Of a DNA stretch of 64,000 nt, positions 51,418-60,215 are shown one piece after another. Numbering within the stretch: position 1 is the first letter of the stretch; the number at the start of each line of letters is the position of its first letter. The stretch is from BM520 sp964474455 (GTDB taxonomy: Bacteria > Bacteroidota > Bacteroidia > Bacteroidales > BM520). The translations under genes and the position numbers were made by a program. The notes beneath the pieces were generated by a model. The model was not told where the DNA came from, did no database searches, and saw only the letters and a list, made by a program, of their open reading frames with translations. The stretch is taken from NCBI GenBank assembly GCA_964474455.1, contig CAYYSU010000004.1, positions 1 to 64,000 on the forward strand, written 5' to 3'.

Positions 51418-52707
51418 ATGAACTTTGTAGAGGAACTAAAATGGCGTGGTATGATCCACGATATTATGCCCGGTACTGAGGAGCAGTTAGAAAAAGAGAT
51501 GACCACAGCATATGTTGGCATTGACCCGACAGCGGACTCTCTTCACATCGGCCACCTGGTGGGAGTGATGATGCTGAAACATCTCCAGACATCGGGTCAT
51601 AAGCCCTTGGCGCTGGTAGGTGGTGCAACAGGAATGATTGGCGATCCATCAGGAAAATCGCAGGAGCGTAACCTCCTCGACGAGCCCACACTGCGTCATA
51701 ACCAGGAGTGCCTGAAGAAGCAGCTGGCAAAATTTCTCGACTTTGAAACTGACGCCCCCAATGCTGCCGAGCTAGTAAATAATTACGACTGGATGAAAGA
51801 ATTTTCTTTTTTGGATTTTATCCGTGATGTGGGCAAACATCTCACCGTAAACTATATGATGGCCAAGGATTCTGTTAAAAAGCGTCTTAGCGCGGAGTCA
51901 AAATCCGGAATGTCATTTACAGAATTCACATACCAGCTGGTGCAGGGTTACGACTTCCTCAACCTCTACAGGGAGAAGAATTGCAAGCTGCAGATGGGAG
52001 GCTCAGATCAGTGGGGCAACATCACCACGGGTACGGAGCTGATCCGCCGTATTGCTTCGGGAGAGGCATTTGCTCTCACATGTCCTCTTATCACCAAATC
52101 TGACGGAACAAAATTCGGCAAAACAGAATCAGGTAACGTATGGCTCGATCCTGAGAAAACATCACCCTACGCATTCTACCAGTTCTGGCTCAACTGCTCC
52201 GACGAAGATTCTGAGAAGTATATCAAAATTTTCACACTTTTGGATAAAGAGTCCATAGATAACCTCATCGAAGAGCACCGTGAGGAGCCGCATCTGAGAT
52301 TGCTGCAAAAGACACTGGCAAAGGATATCACATGCCGCGTACACTCTGAGGAGGAGTACAACTCAGCGGTGGAAGCCTCACAGATTCTCTTTGGAAAAGG
52401 GACTACAGAGATGCTAAAAAAGCTTAATGAAAAAACCCTTTTGGCGGTATTTGAAGGCGTGCCCATGGCTGAAGTCTATCGTGACGAGCTGGATGCAGGA
52501 ATCCCTATTGCTGACCTACTATCTGAAAAGACCGGTTTTATGAAGTCGAAGGGTGAAGCACGGCGCAGCTTGAAAGAAAACGCCATCTCCATCAACAAAC
52601 TGAAGGTGAAAGATGAATATATTATTACGGAAATGGATCTTCTGAATGAAAAATATATCCTTGTGCAGCGTGGTAAGAAAAACTACTATCTGGTCAGGGT
52701 GGTATAG
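51418..52707 (+). CDS. tyrS: tyrosyl-tRNA synthetase
   Basis: Charges tRNA-Tyr. The 429-residue class I enzyme carries the HIGH signature in ADSLHIGHLVGV, a GGSDQWGNI tyrosine-binding segment, KFGKTESGN (the KMSKS equivalent), and a C-terminal S4 RNA-binding domain (SKGEARRSLKENAISINKLKV). Length is normal and the gene is monocistronic. Confidence 0.97.
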   Translation: MNFVEELKWRGMIHDIMPGTEEQLEKEMTTAYVGIDPTADSLHIGHLVGVMMLKHLQTSGHKPLALVGGATGMIGDPSGKSQERNLLDEPTLRHNQECLKKQLAKFLDFETDAPNAAELVNNYDWMKEFSFLDFIRDVGKHLTVNYMMAKDSVKKRLSAESKSGMSFTEFTYQLVQGYDFLNLYREKNCKLQMGGSDQWGNITTGTELIRRIASGEAFALTCPLITKSDGTKFGKTESGNVWLDPEKTSPYAFYQFWLNCSDEDSEKYIKIFTLLDKESIDNLIEEHREEPHLRLLQKTLAKDITCRVHSEEEYNSAVEASQILFGKGTTEMLKKLNEKTLLAVFEGVPMAEVYRDELDAGIPIADLLSEKTGFMKSKGEARRSLKENAISINKLKVKDEYIITEMDLLNEKYILVQRGKKNYYLVRVV

Positions 52708-52847
52708 AAATATAGATGGATCTGACATTTATCTCACCCCCTACTCCAATGTCTGAACGCCGCCACCAGTGTTTAACTTAGCATTTGCTTTGCATTGGCC
52801 ATATTCCAAAATATTGCCAGTATGATTATACTTGCTATCTCAATGTA

Positions 52848-53144
52848 TTAGTCGTTTTCATATAGTTTTAATCTGTTTTTTAGATCAATAATTTCATTAC
52901 GCAACGCACGCTCTTTCTTCAACAGATTAAGAACCACATCAATACCTTCCAGATTCACATTTAATTCGTTGTGAAGTCTGATAATTTTTTCAAGATCACC
53001 AACTTGTTCCTGGCGGATAAATTTTCTTTGTTCAACGATTTCAATTTGAATCAGTCCCATTTTGTATAAATCATCGATAAATGAAATTTCAATATTATAA
53101 TGGGTACAAATTACCTGAGTTGATATTAAGTGTTCTTGTATCAT
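52848..53144 (-). CDS. cbpM: chaperone modulator CbpM
   Basis: A 98-residue protein that regulates the DnaJ-like co-chaperone CbpA. It has a MerR-like N-terminal helical region (HLISTQVICTHYNIEISFIDDLYKMGLIQI) and a coiled-coil C-terminus (DVVLNLLKKERALRNEIIDLKNRLKLYE). It overlaps cbpA by four bases (ATGA), the standard arrangement. Confidence 0.9.
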   Translation of the reverse strand: MIQEHLISTQVICTHYNIEISFIDDLYKMGLIQIEIVEQRKFIRQEQVGDLEKIIRLHNELNVNLEGIDVVLNLLKKERALRNEIIDLKNRLKLYEND

Positions 53145-54034
53145 CTTGTATTGATTTTTTGTAATTCTTTAAATAGCTCTATTTCTCTCTCATTTAAATC
53201 TGTAGGTATCTTTATGTGGTAAGTGATTATTAAATCCCCGAATTTACCTTCATTCTTGTAAATGGGAAAACCTTTATCTTTCAATTTCACTTTCGTTCCA
53301 TTTTTCGTTTCAGGTTTTATCGTAAGTTTAACTTTACTGTTAAAAGTATCTACTATGACTTCCCCCCCCAGAATAGATGTATATAGATCCAGATCAATAG
53401 TACGATATAAATTATTACCTACCCGTTTGAACTGCGTGCTGTTACCAATGATAAATTCAATGTATAAATCTCCATTAGGTCCTCCATTAATTCCTTCTCC
53501 TCCTTTTCCTTTTATTTTAATCACCTGCCCGTTTTCCACTCCTGCAGGAATTGTAAATCTTATTTTTTTATTGTTGACCGTTAAAACCTGCTTTCGAGAT
53601 TCATAAACGTCTTTGAGATCCAGATGCAACTGAGCATTATAATCCTGACCTTTAAATTTTGGACTGTGACTTTGTCGTGAAGATGTTCTCGTTCCTCCGA
53701 ACATAGATTCGAAAAAATCCGAAAACTCCTGATTTGAAAAGCCTTGATAACTTGATTTATACTGAGAATGCTGTTGTTGTTGACGTTGAGCTTTTTCAAA
53801 CTCCTCTCCATGTTTCCAGTCTTTACCATATTTGTCGTATTTTTTTCGACTTTCAGGATCACTTAAAACTTGATTTGCCTCATTTATTTCTTTGAATTTT
53901 ATTTCCGCTTCCTTGTCGTCAGGATTTACGTCAGGATGATACTTTCGAGCAAGTTTACGATAGGCCGTTTTAATCTCTTTTTCAGTTGCATTTTCCGCAA
54001 CGCCTAAGATTTTATAATAATCAATAAATACCAT
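53141..54034 (-). CDS. cbpA: CbpA-type DnaJ co-chaperone
   Basis: A 297-residue J-protein that stimulates DnaK. It has an N-terminal J domain with HPD at residues 33-35, a Gln/Ser-rich linker with SNQEFSDFFESMFGG (about 95-115), and a C-terminal substrate-binding region (IPAGVENGQVIKIKGKGGEG). It lacks the zinc-finger domain of DnaJ, as expected for CbpA. It is cotranscribed with cbpM. Confidence 0.94.
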   Translation of the reverse strand: MVFIDYYKILGVAENATEKEIKTAYRKLARKYHPDVNPDDKEAEIKFKEINEANQVLSDPESRKKYDKYGKDWKHGEEFEKAQRQQQQHSQYKSSYQGFSNQEFSDFFESMFGGTRTSSRQSHSPKFKGQDYNAQLHLDLKDVYESRKQVLTVNNKKIRFTIPAGVENGQVIKIKGKGGEGINGGPNGDLYIEFIIGNSTQFKRVGNNLYRTIDLDLYTSILGGEVIVDTFNSKVKLTIKPETKNGTKVKLKDKGFPIYKNEGKFGDLIITYHIKIPTDLNEREIELFKELQKINTR

Positions 54035-54100
54035 TATCTAATTATATTTTTATGCGATAAGTTTTGCACAAATTATGACATTAATTTTTATACCCAAATA

Positions 54101-54108
54101 CAAAGTTA
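54101..54108 (-). promoter_or_regulatory. -7 promoter box of cbpA-cbpM
   Basis: TAACTTTG on the minus strand, 66 bases before the cbpA ATG. Confidence 0.45.
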
Positions 54109-54172
54109 TCAAAATAAATCATTTTATTTTATCACATCATCAGATAGCTATAATTATTATATATCCTTGATA

Positions 54173-54484
54173 TTACAACGGTTGGGCAACATATTTTTCA
54201 TAAGAAAAAACGAGCCCATTAGGCAGAGTCGTATCATTCAGTGATGGCGTTGGAACATCTTGGTAACAGTTGTTCCATATGGTTTTGACGTGGTCATCTG
54301 CTTTCATGGCATCCAGATTTCCTTATAATTCAGCGACAACACCGGGAGATGTGCCATTAAAGAGAGTCATATAATAAAGGTAATATACCTGAAGCTGCCT
54401 GGAGATGTCACTCTAAGGTATGCCGATATTCATCGCACAGCCACTCTATCCCCTTATTATAAAGCAACAAAGGTGGTTTCACTC
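54173..54484 (-). pseudogene. decayed gene fragment of unknown family
   Basis: Minus-strand translation gives two protein-like stretches in adjacent frames. The first runs PPLLLYNKGIEWLCDEYRHTLE and stops near 54413. The second runs LQVYYLYYMTLFNGTSPGVV, an in-frame TAA at 54323-54325, then GNLDAMKADDHVKTIWNNCY and on to a stop at 54173. The composition looks like real protein, with a frameshift and a stop codon. I do not recognise the family. A genuine short gene from the ATG inside the last segment (44 residues) is possible. Confidence 0.45.
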
Positions 54485-54499
54485 ATGAGAAAACAGAGA

Positions 54500-54522
54500 T
54501 GACAAGCATTGGAAGCCTGTCA
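54500..54522 (-). terminator. weak hairpin after small lipoprotein gene
   Basis: TGACAAGC and GCCTGTCA pair with one mismatch around a seven-base loop. The following T-rich stretch on the minus strand is modest. Confidence 0.35.
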
Positions 54523-54543
54523 TCATCTATTTAAAGTCTTTAT

Positions 54544-54960
54544 TTACTGTTTTTTATACTCTGTGGTAAAGGTTCCGTTTACGGATTCTTCAACAAGTAC
54601 AAGCTTCTGGTCAGTGATTTCGTGGAATCGAATCTTGCTTTCCTGATTGTTGTCGATGAAGGTAGCGGAAAGAATCAGGCTGTCGTTATCCATTGTCCAG
54701 TTGGCGGTTTTTGCACCAAAAGGAGATATCAGATCCATCTGACCTGTTTCTTTAACTTCAAAAAACACTTGCTTCTGCATATTCAATGCTTGTTCCAGCT
54801 GTACCATATTTACCAGGGTTGTATCAACACCACTTGTATAAATAGTATCCACTTTCCAGGTTCCGATGATCATTTCATCTGCCTGAGGGCGTTTGCAGGA
54901 GATCCCGATTGTCATCACTGCCAGAGCGATAACTAATAATGCTTTAATATTCTTTTTCAT
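54544..54960 (-). CDS. small lipoprotein, lipocalin-like
   Basis: A 138-residue lipoprotein (lipobox GISC) with a short beta-rich domain: IIGTWKVDTIYTSG near the start, then FFEVKETGQMDLISPFGAKTANWTMDNDSLIL. The G-x-W start and strand pattern resemble the lipocalin-like family common in Bacteroidota. Ligand is unknown. A TTG at 54981 lies within the promoter box, so the ATG is chosen. Confidence 0.75.
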   Translation of the reverse strand: MKKNIKALLVIALAVMTIGISCKRPQADEMIIGTWKVDTIYTSGVDTTLVNMVQLEQALNMQKQVFFEVKETGQMDLISPFGAKTANWTMDNDSLILSATFIDNNQESKIRFHEITDQKLVLVEESVNGTFTTEYKKQ

Positions 54961-54978
54961 GGTTAATTCTTTAGAGTG

Positions 54979-54986
54979 CAAAAGTA
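54979..54986 (-). promoter_or_regulatory. -7 promoter box of small lipoprotein gene
   Basis: TACTTTTG on the minus strand, 18 bases before the chosen ATG. Confidence 0.5.
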
Positions 54987-55015
54987 ATAAGAATTCAGGA
55001 GCATTGTAATTAATA

Positions 55016-55051
55016 ATAAAAAAACACCCCGGGCTTCTACAAAACCCGGGG
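55016..55051 (-). terminator. intrinsic terminator of the 1311-residue secreted protein gene
   Basis: CCCCGGG and CCCGGGG pair perfectly around an 11-base loop, followed on the minus strand by a long T run. Confidence 0.92.
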
Positions 55052-55073
55052 CATAAATAATATAAAAAAGATC

Positions 55074-58000
55074 CTAATTTTGAATAACAATCTTTGTAAG
55101 ATGGTTGTTGTTACCTGCAGTTTTAATATTCAGGAAGTAAACGCCATCAGCAAGATTTGTAAGATCAAGTTTTTTGGAGAACTGACCCTGAATACTACCC
55201 AGATCAATAACCTGAAGGATAGCATTCTTGCTGTCACTAACCTCAACGGAGTAATTGGCACGCTCTTTTGCGTTGAAATATACTACTACCTCACCGTTTG
55301 TAGGGTTTGGATATACAGAGAGCTCAATAACATCAGCAAAATCTTCTGTCCCGGTACAATTTTCAATAACCACCTCTATCATATCCTCAGTAACACATGC
55401 GAAAGAGTTGGTAACTTCAACAGAGATATTTTTTACACCACTATAGCCAACACCAGTAGAGTCGATGGCGATAGTTTGTGTTGTTTCACCTGTTGACCAG
55501 ATATATGTATCGCCGTCGCTGCCTGCATCAAGAGTCAGTACATGGTTATGACATATTGTTGTGTCATTTCCGAGGTTCACAACGGGGTTAGGATTGACAG
55601 TAATATCTGCTAAACCTTGACCCTCGCTGACACATCCGTTTGCATCGGTAACAGAGGTGATATAATATACTGCTGTTTCCTCGGGAGTATAGTATGCCGA
55701 CCATGGGGTTTCATTAATCTCTATGGTTTTATTGTCATCGGTAAGAATAATCCATGGGGCATTACCTGTAAGCTCTATGGTAAGCAAAAGGCTATCGCCC
55801 TGGCAAATAGTTCCGCCACCGGTAAGCATTGCCGTGGGAGCTGTATTAACAGTAAGCATCTGATCAGCCGTTACGTTTTCACAACCTTCGTTGGCTGTAA
55901 AGTTAGCAGATAACATAGCCTGACCATTCTGAATATCCATCTCACCAGGAGTATAAACGGGCATCAGTAATGATGCATCGTCGAAGATACCATCACCATT
56001 AGTATTCCACATAACTTCTGCGTAATTTTCCGCTTCCACACCTTCCAACTGGTAAACATCATTAGAACAAACATTTCCGTTTTCTGCAACAGCAACTACA
56101 GGGGCCTTATTTATGGTGAGAACAACATCGTCGGTAACGGTTGTGGACGGGCCGAAAGCAGTGATAGTAAGGGTTACCATTCCGGTGTCCAGGTCCTCTT
56201 CCGAGGGCGAATATGTCGGGTTCAAAGCAGCGCTATCGTCGAATGTACCGGTACCTGTAGTTTCCCAAAGTATGGTATCAAACAGAGTAGCATTTGCAGC
56301 ATCCATAACAACAGGGTTAAGCTCACAAGTCTCAATATCAACACCCGCATAAGCAGTAGTAGAGAGAACTGGAGGGAATACTATATAATCTATCCAGGCA
56401 CAATCGTCACCATTTGTAACATATACATCTTTAGAGTATTCCCATTTAAAATTATGCTCACCTTCGGTAACAGGGAATTCAGCAAAAGACCAGTCAACCT
56501 CGCCGGACCACTGACCCACAAGGCTTCCATCGATATAAAATTTGAGGATATCATAGGAGTTTTCGCTGCTAACCTTGTAATAGAAAGATATCTTATCATC
56601 ACGAGCCACATTATAATCAATCATGATACCTGCAGTTTGATTGTCGCTAATATCGTCTGATTTGGCAGAGTACATACCTTCATAAACATCATCTTCCACA
56701 AGAGACCATCCTTCGTCACCTGTCATCTCCCAATCAAAATTCGCAAAGTCACCTGACTCCCAGTCTTCGAGTATCAAACCAATAACATGAATATATGAAC
56801 GTTCAGCTTCGTATGCTCCACCTTCGAGATGAAGGATAAACTCAGCAGTAGTACCAATTGGTGTTGCTTCATCAGCAGTAACAGAGAATGATACTGTTAC
56901 AATTTCATCAACAGGCAAAGTTCCTATTTCTATTTCATCATTATTTAGAGTGATGAAACTTGTAGGGCTTATTAATGAGGCCATCACGCCATCAAGGTCA
57001 TAAGCTCCGGGGTTTGAAACCTCAAATATCAGGTCAACGGTTTCGCCGGCATCGATACGGCCATTATTATTTCCTGCTGCATCATCAACTAACATGCTTC
57101 CGGCTTTCAGCTCCGGAGCAAAGATATTAAGAGAGAAACCACTAACTATTGTAGAGTCATTAGCATCCACAGCGGTGAGAGTAAAGGTAATTGACTCTCC
57201 GTTGGGAGCATTTTCCGCTACCGTTACAGCAAAAGCGTCATTAATAGTTTTTGAAGCTTCCGGGTCAATATCACCAAAGTTTTCTTCATCATCAGTGATG
57301 GTGATAAAGGGATTTTCAGAATCAATAGTCACATCGACATTGTATCCCGGTGTATCACCAATATTAGCCATAGTAATATTCAGAGTCGCTGATTCATTAT
57401 AATCGAGCTGACCATTATTATTAGAATTCACATCATTAACTTCTACACTTTCGTAAATAATCCAGGGTTGATCCGGAGGGGGACCCAGTTCAAAGGGAGA
57501 GATAAACGACATTATATAACCGAGTCTGTTGTCAGGCCACACAGGATAAACCATTCTGTCGCGTGCTGCGATACCCAGGTAATCGCCCATATATCGGTCT
57601 GCGAGGCCCGCGATAGGAGTGGGCGTAAAAGCTACATCACTCACGGGGAAGTCTTCCCATGTTTGTCCGCCATCTATGGAAGTAGCACAGAATGTTTCCA
57701 CTTCTGTAGAGCTAACATTTCTGTCGTCATAAAAAATAATCGCCAGGTTACCATTGACGGGATCAGAAGTAATCCAGGGGAAGTAGTGTTGTTTTCCCTG
57801 CCCGGGTTCATCAGTATTTACTTTTATTGGCTCACCAAAAGTCTCACCATCATCATCAGATATGGCCACATACACATCCATGTCGGAACCGGTATTCACT
57901 CCTGGGACACCGATGTTAGTCCATGAGACATAAATCTTTCCACTGTTAGGTCCGTTAGAGATATCCACCGTCATGGTAGGAAAAGAGTTCACACGCATAT

Positions 58001-59009
58001 TCTTTGATGTTTCAGAGGTACGGATACCACGGATATTGGAAATCACTCTTCGGGGAGTATCCCATGTGACACCGCCGTCGAATGATCGTGCCATACCTAT
58101 TGCCGATTCATCCGTTGGCCAGCTGTCGTATATTGCCCATACAGCATATACTTCACCGTTTGGCCCGGTTTGGATATTTACACCCTGGTTGTGGCTGCCC
58201 GCATTAATAGCAGCAGAGATATTCACAGGAGTACTCCAAGATTCACCACCATCGGTGGAGCGTGATATTTCAATATTATTGTTGTTTGACCCGCCGAAGT
58301 CAGTCCAGGAGTTATAAAGGTTTCCTTCATGAGCACTTGAAAGGCTGTTATCGACCCACATATGGTTTTTATCCAGCAGAGAGCCCCATCCGCCGGCAGA
58401 ATTGGCTACGAGCACTGGCGTCCATGACAGGCCGTTATCATCACTATAGGAGATACCCTGTCCGCCATTGGAGTGAATAAATCCCACATACATCCTTCCG
58501 TTGAGGTCGATGGCTGTTGTGGGGTCACCACTGTTACCGCCACCGGCACCTTCCACAGAGCCACCCCAGTTAATGCCGGCATCCAGGGAGTAGAAATAGT
58601 TAGCACCATATAGGCTGCCCACCGGGTTCTGTGTAGAGTTATTGGATTGCAGGATATGGTTTTTATCGTTAGGGTTGATAAATACCGAGTTCTCACTCTG
58701 GGTACTGTTGGTGGTGGTAACAGGAATGTCAGGGGAGTTTTGCATAACGGCTCTTCCTCCCATAATCATAGTAGAACGTTTTTTTACGGGAGCCGTCGGA
58801 GCATCAGGGGCTACAGGAACAAGGCCTTCAAAAGCCAGTCGACGCCAATAGCTCATATTATCTATACGATCATCAACAGTAGCTTTAGCAGGCACCTCAG
58901 TATCGGGACGATACATAGTTTTCTTCTTTTTCTTGTTCTGTGCCTGCAGTGTCGGAGCTGTAAAGGCTATCACTAAAACGAACAAAAATGCAATGCGAAG
59001 TAATTTCAT
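55074..59009 (-). CDS. large type IX-secreted surface protein with BNR/sialidase-like repeats
   Basis: A 1311-residue exported protein. It has a signal peptide ending PTLQA before QNKKK, a beta-propeller region with Asp-box-like repeats (YSLDAGINWGG, YSDDNGLSWTP, RSTDGGESWST, RSFDGGVTWDT, TSIDGGQTWED; about residues 130-490), then several Ig-like or CARDB-like modules, a lectin-like segment (DWESGDFANFDWEMTGDEGWS) and a C-terminal type A sorting domain (SVYPNPTNGEVVVYFN to LTKIVIQN). True sialidase catalytic residues were not found, so binding or structure is more likely than hydrolysis. It is monocistronic. Confidence 0.88.
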   Translation of the reverse strand: MKLLRIAFLFVLVIAFTAPTLQAQNKKKKKTMYRPDTEVPAKATVDDRIDNMSYWRRLAFEGLVPVAPDAPTAPVKKRSTMIMGGRAVMQNSPDIPVTTTNSTQSENSVFINPNDKNHILQSNNSTQNPVGSLYGANYFYSLDAGINWGGSVEGAGGGNSGDPTTAIDLNGRMYVGFIHSNGGQGISYSDDNGLSWTPVLVANSAGGWGSLLDKNHMWVDNSLSSAHEGNLYNSWTDFGGSNNNNIEISRSTDGGESWSTPVNISAAINAGSHNQGVNIQTGPNGEVYAVWAIYDSWPTDESAIGMARSFDGGVTWDTPRRVISNIRGIRTSETSKNMRVNSFPTMTVDISNGPNSGKIYVSWTNIGVPGVNTGSDMDVYVAISDDDGETFGEPIKVNTDEPGQGKQHYFPWITSDPVNGNLAIIFYDDRNVSSTEVETFCATSIDGGQTWEDFPVSDVAFTPTPIAGLADRYMGDYLGIAARDRMVYPVWPDNRLGYIMSFISPFELGPPPDQPWIIYESVEVNDVNSNNNGQLDYNESATLNITMANIGDTPGYNVDVTIDSENPFITITDDEENFGDIDPEASKTINDAFAVTVAENAPNGESITFTLTAVDANDSTIVSGFSLNIFAPELKAGSMLVDDAAGNNNGRIDAGETVDLIFEVSNPGAYDLDGVMASLISPTSFITLNNDEIEIGTLPVDEIVTVSFSVTADEATPIGTTAEFILHLEGGAYEAERSYIHVIGLILEDWESGDFANFDWEMTGDEGWSLVEDDVYEGMYSAKSDDISDNQTAGIMIDYNVARDDKISFYYKVSSENSYDILKFYIDGSLVGQWSGEVDWSFAEFPVTEGEHNFKWEYSKDVYVTNGDDCAWIDYIVFPPVLSTTAYAGVDIETCELNPVVMDAANATLFDTILWETTGTGTFDDSAALNPTYSPSEEDLDTGMVTLTITAFGPSTTVTDDVVLTINKAPVVAVAENGNVCSNDVYQLEGVEAENYAEVMWNTNGDGIFDDASLLMPVYTPGEMDIQNGQAMLSANFTANEGCENVTADQMLTVNTAPTAMLTGGGTICQGDSLLLTIELTGNAPWIILTDDNKTIEINETPWSAYYTPEETAVYYITSVTDANGCVSEGQGLADITVNPNPVVNLGNDTTICHNHVLTLDAGSDGDTYIWSTGETTQTIAIDSTGVGYSGVKNISVEVTNSFACVTEDMIEVVIENCTGTEDFADVIELSVYPNPTNGEVVVYFNAKERANYSVEVSDSKNAILQVIDLGSIQGQFSKKLDLTNLADGVYFLNIKTAGNNNHLTKIVIQN

Positions 59010-59176
59010 ATTTGTAGATTGTGTTAAATAAACTGTGTTTTATAACATTGTAATTCGTCGAAACGTAATACTATAAAGTACATTATACGCCATTATGTTC
59101 ATTTGAAAAATCAAATGAAGCGTAAAAATAGTAAAAGGGACGAAGTATGAGTAGTTTTTCCTTAAAATCAGGAATA

Positions 59177-60199
59177 TTATTTCTCCGGTTCTGAAATTTC
59201 CAGTGTGTGGAGAATAGCTTCCAGTTGCAGTAACTCATCTCGTTTATCCTGCCCCGGGGCATAAAGGAAGGCGTCGAGATGAACAACACGGTTATTGATT
59301 TCATCAACGATAGCATAATGCAAAAACGGGCCACCCATAAAATCCTCTCTTGTTTCCCACAACCCGCGAAGTTCTGTTGAATAGACACCATTGAAGTTTG
59401 TAGCATAAGAAGCTACAGGAAACTTATCTGTCACCACCTGCATATAGCTTTCGGGAAGGTCACCAGGGATATGTTCAAAGGTAAGGATATCTCTGAGTTG
59501 AATCACGGCACGAGGATCCAGCTGAGTTGTATCTATATAATTTTCTGTATATACGAGGATTCCATAATCTACCTTGGGAGTTTTCCGCCACAGCCATACA
59601 AAATCAGTGGCATCTTTAGCCACGTAAAATCCTGTGGGAAGTGATAGCGTAAGGCCAAATTTTTCATCCAGAAAAAAGGCCATTTTATTATCTTTTTGTT
59701 GCTTAAAAAACTTGTTAATTCTGATACGTTCAGCCTCCACAAAGGAATCGTATATGGTACTTTTATATTCGTTGAATAATTTTGTGAACTCTTCTTCATT
59801 ACGCACAGTAATACGGAATATACGTTGTGGCTGAGAGAACTTATTTACAATTTTTTCAATCTTCGGATCATTGGAGGTATCTATAATTACCTGCAGCACA
59901 TTCCTGTGATTCTGGAACATTTTATTCTTATCAAATGTTTGCTGAGTAATATGTGGAGTAGTATATAGCGGCTCTGTTTGGTTGATGGTGGTGTCGAACT
60001 GATTATAATAATTCCTTATCTGTTCGCCAATGGAGCTTTCCCAAACCTTATTACCACATACCACAAGCATTTCGTATGTGGCACCTGAAGATCCAGGTTT
60101 TTGCAGTACCTTATCAGCAACATCTTTACCTGCGTTTCCACAGGAAGAGACAACAAACATTACAGCAATAAAAGACAGAGGTAAAAGAAGTTTTTTCAT
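59177..60199 (-). CDS. DUF4837 lipoprotein
   Basis: A 340-residue lipoprotein (lipobox VSSC) of the Bacteroidota-specific DUF4837 family, seen in TYEMLVVCGNKVWESSIGEQIRNYY near the start, HRNVLQVIIDTSN and KFGLTLSLPTGFYVAKDATDFVWLWR. Function is unknown. It starts 16 bases after the lytic transglycosylase gene ends and is likely cotranscribed. Confidence 0.9.
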   Translation of the reverse strand: MKKLLLPLSFIAVMFVVSSCGNAGKDVADKVLQKPGSSGATYEMLVVCGNKVWESSIGEQIRNYYNQFDTTINQTEPLYTTPHITQQTFDKNKMFQNHRNVLQVIIDTSNDPKIEKIVNKFSQPQRIFRITVRNEEEFTKLFNEYKSTIYDSFVEAERIRINKFFKQQKDNKMAFFLDEKFGLTLSLPTGFYVAKDATDFVWLWRKTPKVDYGILVYTENYIDTTQLDPRAVIQLRDILTFEHIPGDLPESYMQVVTDKFPVASYATNFNGVYSTELRGLWETREDFMGGPFLHYAIVDEINNRVVHLDAFLYAPGQDKRDELLQLEAILHTLEISEPEK

Positions 60200-60215
60200 G
60201 ACGTGTATTTTTATA

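Larger units (their letters stand above)
54035..54543. other. 509-base gap with the cbpA promoter and a gene relic
   Basis: The cbpA promoter side holds TAACTTTG at 54101-54108. The rest, about 54173-54484, is a decayed gene described separately. A weak hairpin at 54500-54522 could be the terminator of the downstream lipoprotein gene. Confidence 0.5.
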
